Source: Favolaschia claudopus (lineage: Eukaryota; Basidiomycota; Agaricomycetes; Agaricales; Mycenaceae). Taken from it: a DNA stretch of 64,000 nucleotides. Below are positions 44,351 to 55,173 of the stretch, piece by piece (position 1 is the stretch's first letter; each line of letters opens with the position of its first letter). The translations under genes and the position numbers were made by a program. The stretch is from contig JAWWNJ010000026.1 in the NCBI GenBank assembly GCA_037176885.1, positions 806,001 to 870,000 on the forward strand. The letters run 5' to 3'. The notes below the pieces were generated by a model. The model was not told where the DNA came from. It saw nothing but the letters and a program-made list of their open reading frames with translations, and did not search any database.

Positions 44351-44800
44351 ATGATGGAATCTCAACTGCTTCCCAGCCAACTTCTAAGCGCGACACTGAG
44401 TGTGAGTGACGCGGCTAGCCATGCTCTCATCTGCGCTGATCCCCTGATAGCAACCACTCAGATTAGAGGTAAAGAAATGATATTTTTCCTGAAAATGTGC
44501 CTCGAGACTATAAACCTCTGCGCAGGTAGAACTGGTGTTTCCGGTAGCGACGGCGGAGAGATTGGTGGCGCAGGCGGACCCGGAGTAGGGCCGCGGATCG
44601 CCATGAGCTCGAACAGTCAGCGTGGAAGCTGGAATGTATCTGGTGAGCAACATGTATTTCGTATATTCTATTGCTCATAGTCTACAGGCGGAACAGGAGG
44701 TCAAGGCGGGATGGGGTTCGAAATAGGCGGAAGGGGAGGGACTGGGCAAGGCCCCGTTATCAACATCGGACGTAGACTTTTGGGGGCAGGGGAGACTTGA
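44351..44800 (+). CDS. Small Gly-rich repeat protein, 115 aa
   Basis: Exons 44351-44468, 44526-44642 (117 nt) and 44688-44800 total 348 nt and close in phase. The N-terminus (MMESQLLPSQLLSATLSVSD) is short and helical. Module 1 is GRTGVSGSDGGEIGGAGG with GVGPRI and ends in NVSG. Module 2 is GGTGGQGGMGFEIGGRGG with GTGQGPVINIGRR. Both Gly exons begin with a split Gly codon. An upstream coding exon at 44075-44280 is possible, so the true N-terminus may be longer. It is a clean reference for the module family on the plus strand. Confidence 0.82.
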
Positions 44801-47800
44801 CCATAGACGGGATAATCAGAGAAGCTTGAGGGACGACGGCGAGTGCTCCTGACTCGGACGGTAAATCCAAGCTTGCCTGAAGATCGTAGACAGATGATTG
44901 TAAGATCTTCAAAGCCGTGTCTCTCAGTGTCGACACGCGCGAATTTCGTGCGCCAGTAGCTCGACAGAAGCTGAGAAGAGCGCGCTGGCTCACACGGACT
45001 GTTGTGTTCCGATCGACAGATCGTGACCCGACAGAATTGCAGCATACCAGCGGCTGTAGGATTTCTTCCCTTTCTGGTCGTCCCCAACGCCCATTGTGAC
45101 CACGGGCGCCCTGGAATAATGCTGCGAGGATGTCGCAGCAGCTGTTTTAGAGAAAGCGGTAGGGGGGTCTGCGGCGAGATTGAGCACGACTTTGGCTGTG
45201 AGAAGATTTGCAAGGCACGTCGTTCGTACAGGGACACACCCCTTTAATCCACCGAGTCTGCCCTAAAGTTCCGGGCTTAACATCCGTACCACGTTCACAG
45301 TGGAATTCAGTGATGCACCTCCCGATTTACATCGAGCTCAATGCATCGATGCGGGTTTTCAGGTGGATGGCATGATGTGCTCCCGAGCCCTGCAGCCAGG
45401 GTCCGTACTCCTTGAGGACGACAGCGGGCGCTTCATTCCACGGAAGGTATACCAACAACCGTTTCCCCGCAAGAAAGATTGCAACCATTGAATCTGTAAG
45501 CGCTGGGAGGCCTGCTGGTCAAGGTGGGAATAGAATTTTCAGCGCTAAACCTCGGATAGCATGTTACGTGACAACGCCTACGAGGGGGGCTATCGCGAGA
45601 CACACCTCAGTGAATCGACCCTTGCGCGAAGGGTGTACCACCTCGGTCAGCGCCTTTGGTGGTTGCAGCAGGAAGAGTGAAATCAAGAGCGGGTTGGGCA
45701 CCATCTGCAGCAGCGAGCGACAGATGCGCATACAGCTCGTCTTCTCCGAGTTCTCCGGCGTCACCGACAAAGCGCGCGCCATGCGAGGCATGGATCCGAT
45801 GCAAGGTGCATGCGACAATGGTCATGAACTTCAGTCTCTTTTTTCTTCATACACATATCTGCTTCACCATCTTCGACCTTCCCTGGAACCTTGATCGTTA
45901 TCCTGCGCAGAGAGGTATCCAAGCCGTCTGGGATCCCCAGCAGAACCCTATCTTCTCCAGTGAAGCTTCCCAACCTCTCGAAGAGGACTCCCGCGCGTGA
46001 GAACGACTGCCCGCGCCCGCCCTGCCAGTCACCACGCGAAGCTCTCGGCCACACTCGATATGAAATCTAAGGCCGAGAAATCGCGCCCCTCGTTCTTGCC
46101 GCAGTACACGCCGTCAAGCAGAAACAGCGGCTTGATGGCGAGACATATCAGACAAGGAGACACCTGCCGCCCCACGCACAAGTTCCGATATTTTTCTGGG
46201 TCAAGCTCTAGAAGGAAGCCAAGGCGTGGTATAAAATCAAGGAGAAGATACGCCACTGTAGAGTGTGTCCGGATATGAATCAGCGCTGAGGTAGGCGGAT
46301 GATTTGGCCGCAGGAGGCGTCGCGGAGTATGAATACCGTCACCCTGTTTTTTTTTCTAAATCTCTGCGTTGAGTGAGAAAATGGCAAGCGTGTTCGTCTT
46401 GGCATGCTATGGAACAGGTCGAGGGAAGGAGAAATGACCCCGAACGAGTAGCCCGGAAGCGCGGATTCATATCGTGGATGGCAAAGGCTTGAGAAACGAG
46501 GCTAGCTTGACCAGCGATTGGCTCCATAGAGAGACCTCGATCCACCGAGCTTCACGCTGCTGCGCAACCCATGCCACTTGTTGTCTCGCAGGATTGAAAG
46601 AGTATTCGCTGCAAACGAATCCCAGGGCGACAGCACATGACCTCAGGTACATAGTGACTGAGTACTTGGCTGGGTCCCAAAAGTCAACCCGATGACTCGA
46701 ATACAACGTGTCTTTAGGGTTGTTGGTGTACTGCCAAAGGGAGGAAGTGTGGGGGTGGCATTCTGGACGACAAAGAGGCAGCCTCCCGGGTGACTCGGGA
46801 TGAATGGACGGAACAAGGATTTGTTTCGAAGAAGGGACCGACCACCGAATCAATTGGGAGAGGACGCGCAAGCGGCGTGATAGCATGGATGGCGAAGGCT
46901 CGAGAGAAGGGCTGGCTTGACGGTTCCCAGTGATATGGTCGGCTCGATCAAAGTGTCCAGAGCTACCGAGGCTTCACACTGCTGGTTGGCCCATGTTGGT
47001 TGTCTTGCAAGATACAAAGAATAATCACTGCAAACGAATTGCAGAGTGATAACACGACTCTCGAGATGCTGGCCATCAGGAAAAAATCCAGCGATCTACA
47101 GAGCTATGACAATGTAGCCCTTTAGCAGGAGATAACACATAGAGCTACGACTGCGGCCGCGAGCCCCAGAGCAATACGGCGCTAATGTAGCCCCAGGTGT
47201 TATCTCCCCCGACGTTTCCTGACCTGGGCCCAGACATCGACCAGGTATTCCAACAATGCTTTGGGGCCGTTGGTGTACTGCCCAAATGCAAGGATGAAGT
47301 GTCGGGGTGGCAGAACACAACTCAATAAGCTCTGAGCCTGATTCCCGGGAGGAGGAGGAGGAGAGAATGTGGTTGATGACGAAGAGACAGACTTCCTAAT
47401 TCGGACCATCACAAACCCCAAAACCTCTACAGTATCCAACCGTGAAACGTACTCGTGGAATGCTGGCAATCTCGACTTTTGTGCTCACCCTGACATCGCA
47501 GTCGAACGGAACGAATATTTACAATAATCCAGCACCATACCAGCAACCCACCGGGTCGAAATTTCAGATGGAAATTTGGAATCGGCTCATTAATACTGTC
47601 AACTCAAGCTGGCAACTTGAAGCTCAGCGACCACCCAGAATGACGACCACACACTGCGCCACGCAGCAATCCCTGAGTCATTGAGCTGTTCTACGGCTAG
47701 TAGTATCTCTAATGGCCGCCTTCATCCGAATCAGTATTCAACGACTAAGTTTCATCAAACCCAAAATTATTGATATATGCTTATTATAAAGATACCCTAG

Positions 47801-48166
47801 CCTCTGCTCGTTTTGAACGTCGGCTTTCGTCGGTTTCGGGGCGCCCTGGAACAGCCCCTGCTCCGTACCGCGATGGACGGTATCAACTCGCTCAAACTCT
47901 TCAATCGGCCGTCAAACGGCACCAATCTCCTTTTACTCGGGGTGACTCGGGTACAAGTAGCTCTCATCTTTCAATATACTTTCGGCGCATGGGGAATCGA
48001 GACCTCTAGCTTCATTTCTGGACCAGGCGCCCTTACCCGTCTCCGAGTCTTGTCTCGCTATGCTACCGGTCTCCGATGCCGACGGATGCTGAATATAGTT
48101 CAGCCCTGGTGAATATAAACCTCTCGACTGGAGAGGGGCTGCGCACCTACAAGCACATCCAAGTCT
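44801..48166. other. 3.4 kb without a confident gene; degenerate tandem ORF repeats
   Basis: Minus-strand frames at 45564-46256 are protein-like in places (GDAGELGEDELYAHLSLAA; GRDFSALDFISSVAESFAW) but I could not assemble or identify them. 46448-47340 contains three degenerate copies of a minus-strand unit (see that entry). 47442-47684 (plus) is open but unrecognised. Confidence 0.35.
46448..47340 (-). repeat. Three degenerate copies of an unknown protein-coding unit
   Basis: On the minus strand, the copy at about 46467-46800 reads ECHPHTSSLWQYTNNPKDTL and SEYSFNPARQQVAWVAQQRE. The block at 46861-47060 repeats the second half at DNA level, and the one at about 47215-47340 repeats the first half (FGQYTNGPKALLEYLVDVWA). 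The copies are partial and their frames differ, so this is a decayed local duplication. Confidence 0.6.
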
Positions 48167-48784
48167 ATGTCTACCGTCTCCAATCTCGTTCTACCCCCGC
48201 TCAAGACTTGGGCAGAGCAGCATCTGTCCTCCATCATCAAGGCCACAACGAAACCCGCCTTCGACTCTGCATTCGATGCTTTCCTGTCGAAACACGCCAC
48301 GATCACTGTGAATGGAAAGCGCGTCTCCCGCGACGAGTACCAGAACCAACTCCAGGGCGAGGGTTTTGAAGAAGTCAACGCGGACGTCCAGTTTACTGGC
48401 GCAGTCGAGGTTCCTAGCTCGGAGGGTGTCGCTGTAAGTATTTTCTCCGCGGTACAGTATCCATTTATGAACGATGGTTAACAGGGAGGTGTCGTCGGTC
48501 TGTTTTACACAGCTCTCATCGCGGAGGGGATCGTAATCCGAGATGCCCCTGTTGGTAGAAAGATCACCTCGTCTTTGAATCTTGTGTACGTCCTATTCCA
48601 TCCTCCGAATTTTTCAATGCCAAATTGTTTGTTCAGCATTGAAGAGGACAAGTCGCTGCAGCCGCCGCACCTGCCTCACGGCGTCCATGGATTTTTCGGT
48701 ACGTGGTTGTACGTTTTGGGAACCTGAAAAACAATCTGACTTTTTTTAGATGGCAGGAGGGTGTCAGCATTGAATCAGATAATC
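48167..48784 (+). CDS. NTF2-like (SnoaL-type) small protein
   Basis: Exons 48167-48433, 48485-48585, 48637-48698 and 48750-48784 give 465 nt and 154 aa with all phases closing. The opening helices (LKTWAEQHLSSIIKATTKPA, FDSAFDAFLSKHATITVNGK) followed by strands (VQFTGAVEVPSS, GGVVGLFYTALIAEGIVIRD) and a final TSSLNLVIEEDKSL strand fit the cone-shaped NTF2/SnoaL fold seen in many small mushroom proteins. No catalytic residues can be named. The stop at 48782-48784 follows ALNQI. Confidence 0.75.
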
Positions 48785-48982
48785 CTTGAAGCGAGTGCGC
48801 AGTAGAGAATCAGTCCATGAAATGTTCATGATCAATTTCCAATCATGTATCCTATATACAGCAGTAATTGTGGCCCAGTCTCATTTGAGCTACGGCAATT
48901 AAATTAAATTTAAGTACCATATAGCAAGATCCAAAGTAAATACGCTCTCGTCTCAAATTCGTCTATGGTATGGTCTAAATTC

Positions 48983-51900
48983 TCAAGCCTGCGCTGCAGG
49001 AACTCCGTTTCCATTCTCCTCGTAGAGCCCCTGCTTCCTCTTCACGTTCGCCCTGGGATTGAGCTCACGCGGGAAAGTCACTGTACTCGCAACTCAGTCT
49101 CGCAACACGAATCCTTGAAAGAGCTCAAACCTGAACGGTCAATCCCGACTGGCAATCCACGATGACGCCCGCGAACCCTACACATAGTCAGCGGGATGTC
49201 CGATACTAGGAGAGAAATACCGACATGATCACAATTATCACTAATTTCGACAATGGCCGTAAACCACCGCTGAACTGTGTGTGTTATGAGTTTCGAAGCT
49301 AACGGAGAAGCATATCAAGACAAGGCTCACGGCAAAGTTATCCTAAAAGGCGATGTTCTGGGTAAGTGTACAAATTCCAACTTGCAGATCAATTGAACTC
49401 GCCGTGGGAAGACCAAGGGTTAACCCAATTCCGCCGAATGCAGAGACCATCTCGAAAACCACTCTGAATAGATCAAACCACTTCTTACTCTCGTCCAGCA
49501 GGTTGTTTCGCTCTATCACTGCAACCAAGAAAATACCCCAGACGAGCCACCAAATATCTACGAAACGAGGTCAGCTCGGATTGAAACAATTTCGAATGGG
49601 ATGGGTGACTACCAATGGACATTTGTCGGTCCAGATGCCAAAGCTAGGGAAAGGTTAGTGAGGATGCGGACCAGAGAAAATATTGCAGGACATACTAGAT
49701 AGCGTCCGATTCGCTCTCGAGGCTCCAATTTATGTAGATCAGCAGGCTCTTCATCCTCCTCGTCTGGAGCTTCCTCAAACACACCCAGGGATTCGGATTC
49801 GTATCTTGGGCGCAAATTTCAACAATTCCATCACATCTTGAAAGAATCAACTCACACATTGGTTGACCGGATTGTCATTGCGATCTGTAGATTTAGTTGA
49901 CCCACGTATAACTCTTGAGAGACTGAGCAGTTTTACCGGATAGACCTATCCTATCCGTAAGAAACAGGTAGCCACCAGAAAACCATGAAGCATACCGCGA
50001 TGTACATCATAACGACGTACAAAAATCTGATTTGTTCGCGAGTTCGAACGGCGTAGCATGGAGAAAATCAAGTCACGCACAGGAGGGCCGGCGAAGCTGA
50101 GGCCAAGGGGACGATAGCAAAGCCGGAAGCCCGTACTGCGAGACCCTGGAACAGGCCATCAATCACACGCGGGCCTTTAGGCATCTGCTCGAAGAAAGGA
50201 AGGCCAATATCTAAATGAAAACAGATGAGTCGGAAGCATATGATTGACGCGCTGCCTACTGAGGACTTCGAAGGCAACCCATTCCAGGATACTATGTGTT
50301 GTGTGTTAGATTTATACTCTGCTGTGCCATGAGTCGCACTTACCTGAAGACGACGAGTAAAATGAACAGAAACCATGTTTGATGGCTTGGGAATCTAGGT
50401 TGTTGGGATCAGCTTTCCGGTCATCATTTCTAACTGAGGCGAGCGACTTACAAGTATAAAAAGCATCTGATCGACATTCGGTCAGCTGTGGTTTGGACTT
50501 CATTCACAAGTTCGGAAACGACGTACCGCCTTGGGTGGTGAAGTAAAAATGAAAGAGTTTTCCCAGTTTCCGAATTTTCACCCACGATTTTATACCAGAC
50601 CCATCTGCACGGATAACATCAGCGATTGCTCAAACAAATCACGGAGACCGTTGGACCAACATGATGAATCTCAGACTGGATGTACCGGTCAGCCATTTAT
50701 TCATCACTTTTCTGTTGTGAAACGGTGACTTACAAGATGGGCTTGCGGAAGGGAAGAGAATGGAGTCAAATGGAGGGGCACTTAATTGAACAAACGAGAC
50801 GTACCAAGGCGTGATTTCCAGCAAGAATGACAAATCCGAGGGCGAAGATCATGAGATATGCACCCTGGAATGGGACCATCCCACTAGAATTCAACATTCA
50901 AAAGCGAGCGTTGGTCGAATAATTTGGAATTTACGCGTCTACCAGCGAAAGCCCACCTCCGGAGTAGGATCCCAGAATGACGAACAAAGAGAACCTATGA
51001 ATTGTCAACGTCAGAGGCACAGAATGGAAGATTGAACAAGAATACCATGGCTTCTGAACCATTTTGGGTTGTGAAGCGAATACTGAATTGTAACGCGTGG
51101 TTGCAGACAACCAAGGCGCTAATATAATGAAAGCCAACAGTTGCGTTCCGACAAAATACTAGAGAAATGAGCATGGCGCAGATTACGTTCACTGAAAGAA
51201 CGTACGCAGGGAACAAGGTAGCTCAATAACCGCAAAGCTCGATACTCGACGCCGCCGAGGGTCTCCAGTTGCTCGTCCGTCAATGTTTCTGTCCGAAAAG
51301 CGGAATTACGGCCAACGACAAGCCCGTCGAAGCTCAGCCAAGGGACCTTCTTGGCTGTCAGCGTCTCTGTGTACGGCATCGTCATCTTGCGTTCCAGATT
51401 CCGGTACGTCTTTGGAGCGCCTCGTTTCAACAACTTCTTCAAAAGCGTCGTTGGCGTAGGGAAACCGCCTTTTCCTTCGAATTTTTTGAGGTCTGGGTCT
51501 ACTTTTCGGTGGGGGCTGTAAATGGTGGCGGTTCTTCTTGGAAAGGCGACGCCCTCTGTGTCGAGATCGGGATATATAATGCACGAGGAGGTGAAAGTAA
51601 CCCACCTCGAATGGTCAAGGTGCGAGGTTGGTGGGCGGTGGTGGGGGAGAATGCAACGCCCGTTGATCGGAGAGAAAATGTGGGTTCTTGCGGTAACGCA
51701 AAGCTCCCGGCTTGAGGGGAGGATGAAAAAGTCCGCACATCGGCCAAGAAGTGTTCTTCGTCTTCACTGGCTGGATCGTTTGTTAAGACATTCATGGTGA
51801 CATGCGGGGTCGGTTCAGTTAGTTCGAATGTAGGATTGACTTCCGAAGCTGGAACTTCCTCTCTTTGCTTGAACATATTGACCGGCGAGGATATAGATTT

Positions 51901-52618
51901 CAAGAATAGAGTTCGGGTCTTTTTGGGAAGGGGGTGATTATACCGGGATTTAATGACGTCCTTTTCGATGTATTTCCTGAAGTACCACCTGGATAATCGG
52001 CCTAAGAATGGGGTGCATCATCGAAGGACAGAACGCATACTTCCGGACCAGGACCATCTATGACAGCCATGAATGGCAGTCCGTGAAACAAGAAAAGACA
52101 ACTCACGATCCAAGATACAGTAGTAAAGTCCCCCAAGATCATGAGTATGTATAGCAAGGCTTGAATAAAGTGAGATTGTGTAGATGCCAAAAAATGTACA
52201 ACGAACCTTGTTGCCACGGAGTGGCTACAAGTATCGTTCAGATAAGAATTGGAGTCGCGAAAGGGACTTTACTTGTTGACAAATTTATGACACTGAGCCC
52301 TGTTGAGATTTCAGTTTCAGAACTCGAAGAACACCAGATTTTATGCCACCTGTGACGGTCATTGCGCTGTAGCTGTAATAAGGTTTATTGAGATTGGGCG
52401 CGGAGACATGAGAAACGAAGTACATACCAAATGAAGAGAGAATCGAGGTAAGAAACATGGAAGCGCCCATTACAACCGTAAAAGATGCCAGAAGCAATCA
52501 AAGGAACGATAGTGAAAAACGACAGATGAAGTCGGTAGAATGTCCCGTGCTTCCATATGAAATCTGAGATAGAAGTGAAGATACCCTTTCTAGGATTAGG
52601 GGTGGCCTCCGCCTCCAT
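48983..52618 (-). CDS. TRK1: TRK-type high-affinity potassium transporter
   Basis: A multi-exon gene starting at 52618 (MEAEATPNPRKGIFTS) and ending at 48983-48985. All four pore-loop regions of the TRK/HKT superfamily are seen, each with its key Gly: YSAMTVTG (near 52350), YSGGGLSLVDA (50930), AVRASGFAIVPLAS (50100) and SAFGGIGLTLGLP (49410). Between pore units 1 and 2 lies the long hydrophilic loop typical of fungal TRK1 (about 51300-51900, e.g. TLTDEQLETLGGVEYRALRL at its end). The C-terminal part has VRGRHRGLPVGIDR. It is a plasma-membrane K+ uptake system, probably energised by membrane potential. The N-terminal exon gives HLSFFTIVPLIASGIFYGCN as the first membrane helix. The exact exon list was not closed by me; at least 14 introns are present. 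Confidence 0.9.
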
Positions 52619-53166
52619 AAGTCCGCAGGGTCCAGTCGACCTTGGGGGTGTGTGCTGGGGGGAACGTGCTGTGGGTACACGGTGTTGTGACTTGGCAGTG
52701 CAGTCAGGCAGTGCTCGGCAGAGCGGACCGCCTTGTCATCTCTTGCTGTAAATGCCGCCGGCTGTCAATTACCTGTCATTACGGAAGTTCTCACGAAGAC
52801 AACTCCTTGCGTCTCAAACAGGTAATTTTGCGGTGGTTCGAAAGGAAATGGCCTCAGGACTCGTAAAGAGGTTCAGGTTAGACCTGTAAATTGAGAGAGC
52901 AATGCTAGATGATTGAATTTTGTCAATGGCACATGACAGGCTGATAACCTACAACAATTCTCCTCCCTCCAACAATGCAATTGTCCTATGTGTGCAGTCA
53001 TTGTGGTGGATTAGAACCACGAGATACGGTACGTTCAGAAATTATCCGACTAATATTAATTATTAGGAGGTGTTCAGTGGCCATATAGCATACAACATGA
53101 TACGGTAGAGGCCCATGCTCCAGCAGACTTGGTTCTGATCGTTGACCTATTATTCGTACATAGATC
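52619..53166. promoter_or_regulatory. Promoter of TRK1 / 3' flank of secreted gene
   Basis: 548 bp with no gene. Confidence 0.4.
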
Positions 53167-54236
53167 TTAATTTTTAACTAGGCCTGCGGTCTGGCACACT
53201 TGCGCAACTTGCTTCCCAAAATTGATGGTCGCGTTCAAAACTCCCTAAGGGAAATCATGAACTTGGAGGTTCTCAGAATTTACAAGAAACCTTACCTTCA
53301 GAGCTTCCAGATCCTTGGTGACAGTTTGATCATTTCTGGCAAACCAAGTCAATCTCGCATCTGAAAAAGGAGGAAGCGTGTCTTACGTCTTTATTGCACC
53401 AGCTAGAGTCACAGCCGATCCAACCAAGCTCCCAGCCACTGAGGCATTGTCGCACTAGAGCCATGCATGAGTGTACCGACTCATGAAATGAGTTGTCTCC
53501 CTTACTACTGTCTGGAAGTCGTTGTTGCCTGCACGAGCCACAATAGCAGCGTTGTTTCGCGACTATCAAATCGACTTGGAATCAAGCCAGCCTAACCAAA
53601 CACGACTCGTGGACTTACCTTATTGTTGGACTGCGTGGCAGTGACCTTTGTTGCAGAATTCGTGGACGTGGCTTTAGAATTATTGTTCGAGTTTTCATTG
53701 GGATTATTCGCATTTGAATTTCCATTAAGCTATAGGAGCCTTTAGTATAAAAATGTTCGAAGCAGAGATATGCTTACATTACTGTTGGTTGTGCCGGCGT
53801 TCTCACATGCTTGTAGAACTTGTTGCCCAAAATTGTCGGTTGCGGTCAAAACCCACTGGCCACGGTTCTCAACGACAAGCAACTTTCGCGGACAAGCTAC
53901 TAACTTTCAAGGCGGCTAGATCGTTCTTAACAGTTTGGTCGTCCCTTGGGTATTTCAGATATAAGAACAATGACTGGATTGATAGTATATGATAACTTAC
54001 GTCCGGATCGAGTCGACCAGAGTAATTGCGGACAGGGTGAGGCTTCCTACTACCGCGCCGGAGTCGCACTTTGTGGTTATCAATGCCTCTGACTCTCTAT
54101 CCAGAAAATACCTACTTACCGCCGTCTGAATGCCATCATTGGCGCGAGAATTCATATTCTTCAATTGAACTGCATCCACTTCCAAGCCGTGGACCGCCAG
54201 GACCGCGAGGATACACAAAACGTGGAAAGAATGCAT
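53167..54236 (-). CDS. Secreted protein with two CDxG...C domains
   Basis: Start at 54236: signal peptide MHSFHVLCILAVLAVHGLEV in exon 1 (54120-54236, 39 codons). Exon 2 (54001-54068) begins domain 1: CDSGAVVGSLTLSAITLVDS, then (53905-53944) DDQTVKNDLAALK, then NFGQQVLQACENAGTTN. An Asn/Ser/Thr-rich linker follows (NGNSNANNPNENSNNNSK), then a second domain built the same way: CDNASVAGSLVGSAVTLAGA, NDQTVTKDLEALK, NFGKQVAQVCQTAGLVKN and a stop at 53167-53169. The two units have identical intron positions and phases, showing internal duplication. Each has one Cys at its start and one near its end. The same domain occurs once in the secreted protein at 29111-30395. Not a family I can name. Confidence 0.85.
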
Positions 54237-55173
54237 CGGAGTGGGTCAGAGAATGAAGAAGGGGGGATTGGAAGAAAAAGGTGAGGGTGAAAGAGAATAA
54301 AGAGCCGAATTCCAGCCTCAGCGCGCGGATACGAACGCATTGAATTCTGCGGGTTTTATAAGAGCATGCATTGAAATGCCACAGATCGTAGTCTCCAAGT
54401 TGCAACGCCAGTGTACGGCAGAATTATCGAAGAATTCCGTCAATCGGAATTGCCAAAGGAACACGGAATTTACTCTTAAGATTCCCCGTGAAGATGCATT
54501 ATGATAAGTTGTTAACTTCTGTTGTATCAACGTACTTATTCACACTGGCATCCAAGGCACATTACAGCTGGCATCTATTCGCGACAGTGGTCAAAGACGG
54601 TCCGGGTGATGAGCCAGCTCGACGCATGATATTGCTTGACTCACTTGCGCCTTGCCTGCACGACGGTCAGTGCGCATCCGGTTGTCGTGGGGGGGGGGGG
54701 GGGGGGGGGGGGGGGGTAAAAGGAGTGTATCCCATACAAAGGACGTCGTCAAAGGTTACATAGCCGTAGAGATATCAATCATACTCAGGCGCTACCAGAT
54801 TTGAAGACTTTTCCATACGCTGGAAGCTCCAAGCTTCAAGTCCTCAGTCGGAAACTTGAAATTTGCGTTGTCGGAAGTTTCGACTCCAACATTTGTAGTT
54901 GGTATTGCCTGAATCTTGAAAAGCTCAAAATCGAGACCACCTCTGATTACTGCACAGAATCCGGGCCTCCGTAGGCCTTGACCTTTGCTGTTCGGCGGGT
55001 TCGAGTAGCTGCGTATCAAGTTCGAGTGCATGAGCTAGGCCTGTGACTTTGTGACCAATGTCACGCCTATTTGGGTTGCTCCCTGCCACTACCACGGAAA
55101 CGATTCCAACCGCCTCAACGACACTCCTTTCGACATAATATGTTCACTAGATAGCTGAAATATTGATCTTCAA
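54237..55173. promoter_or_regulatory. Divergent promoter region (secreted gene / VPS10)
   Basis: 937 bp between divergent starts. It includes a 28-nt G run at 54689-54716. A minus-strand frame at 54792-55031 is unsupported. Confidence 0.5.
54689..54716 (+). repeat. Homopolymer of 28 G
   Basis: An uninterrupted run of 28 G on the plus strand in the divergent intergenic region. It could form G-quadruplexes and is prone to length error in sequencing. Confidence 0.9.

Noticed and set aside
51269..51715. 148-codon plus-strand frame
   Set aside because: Antisense to the TRK1 hydrophilic loop; no domain.
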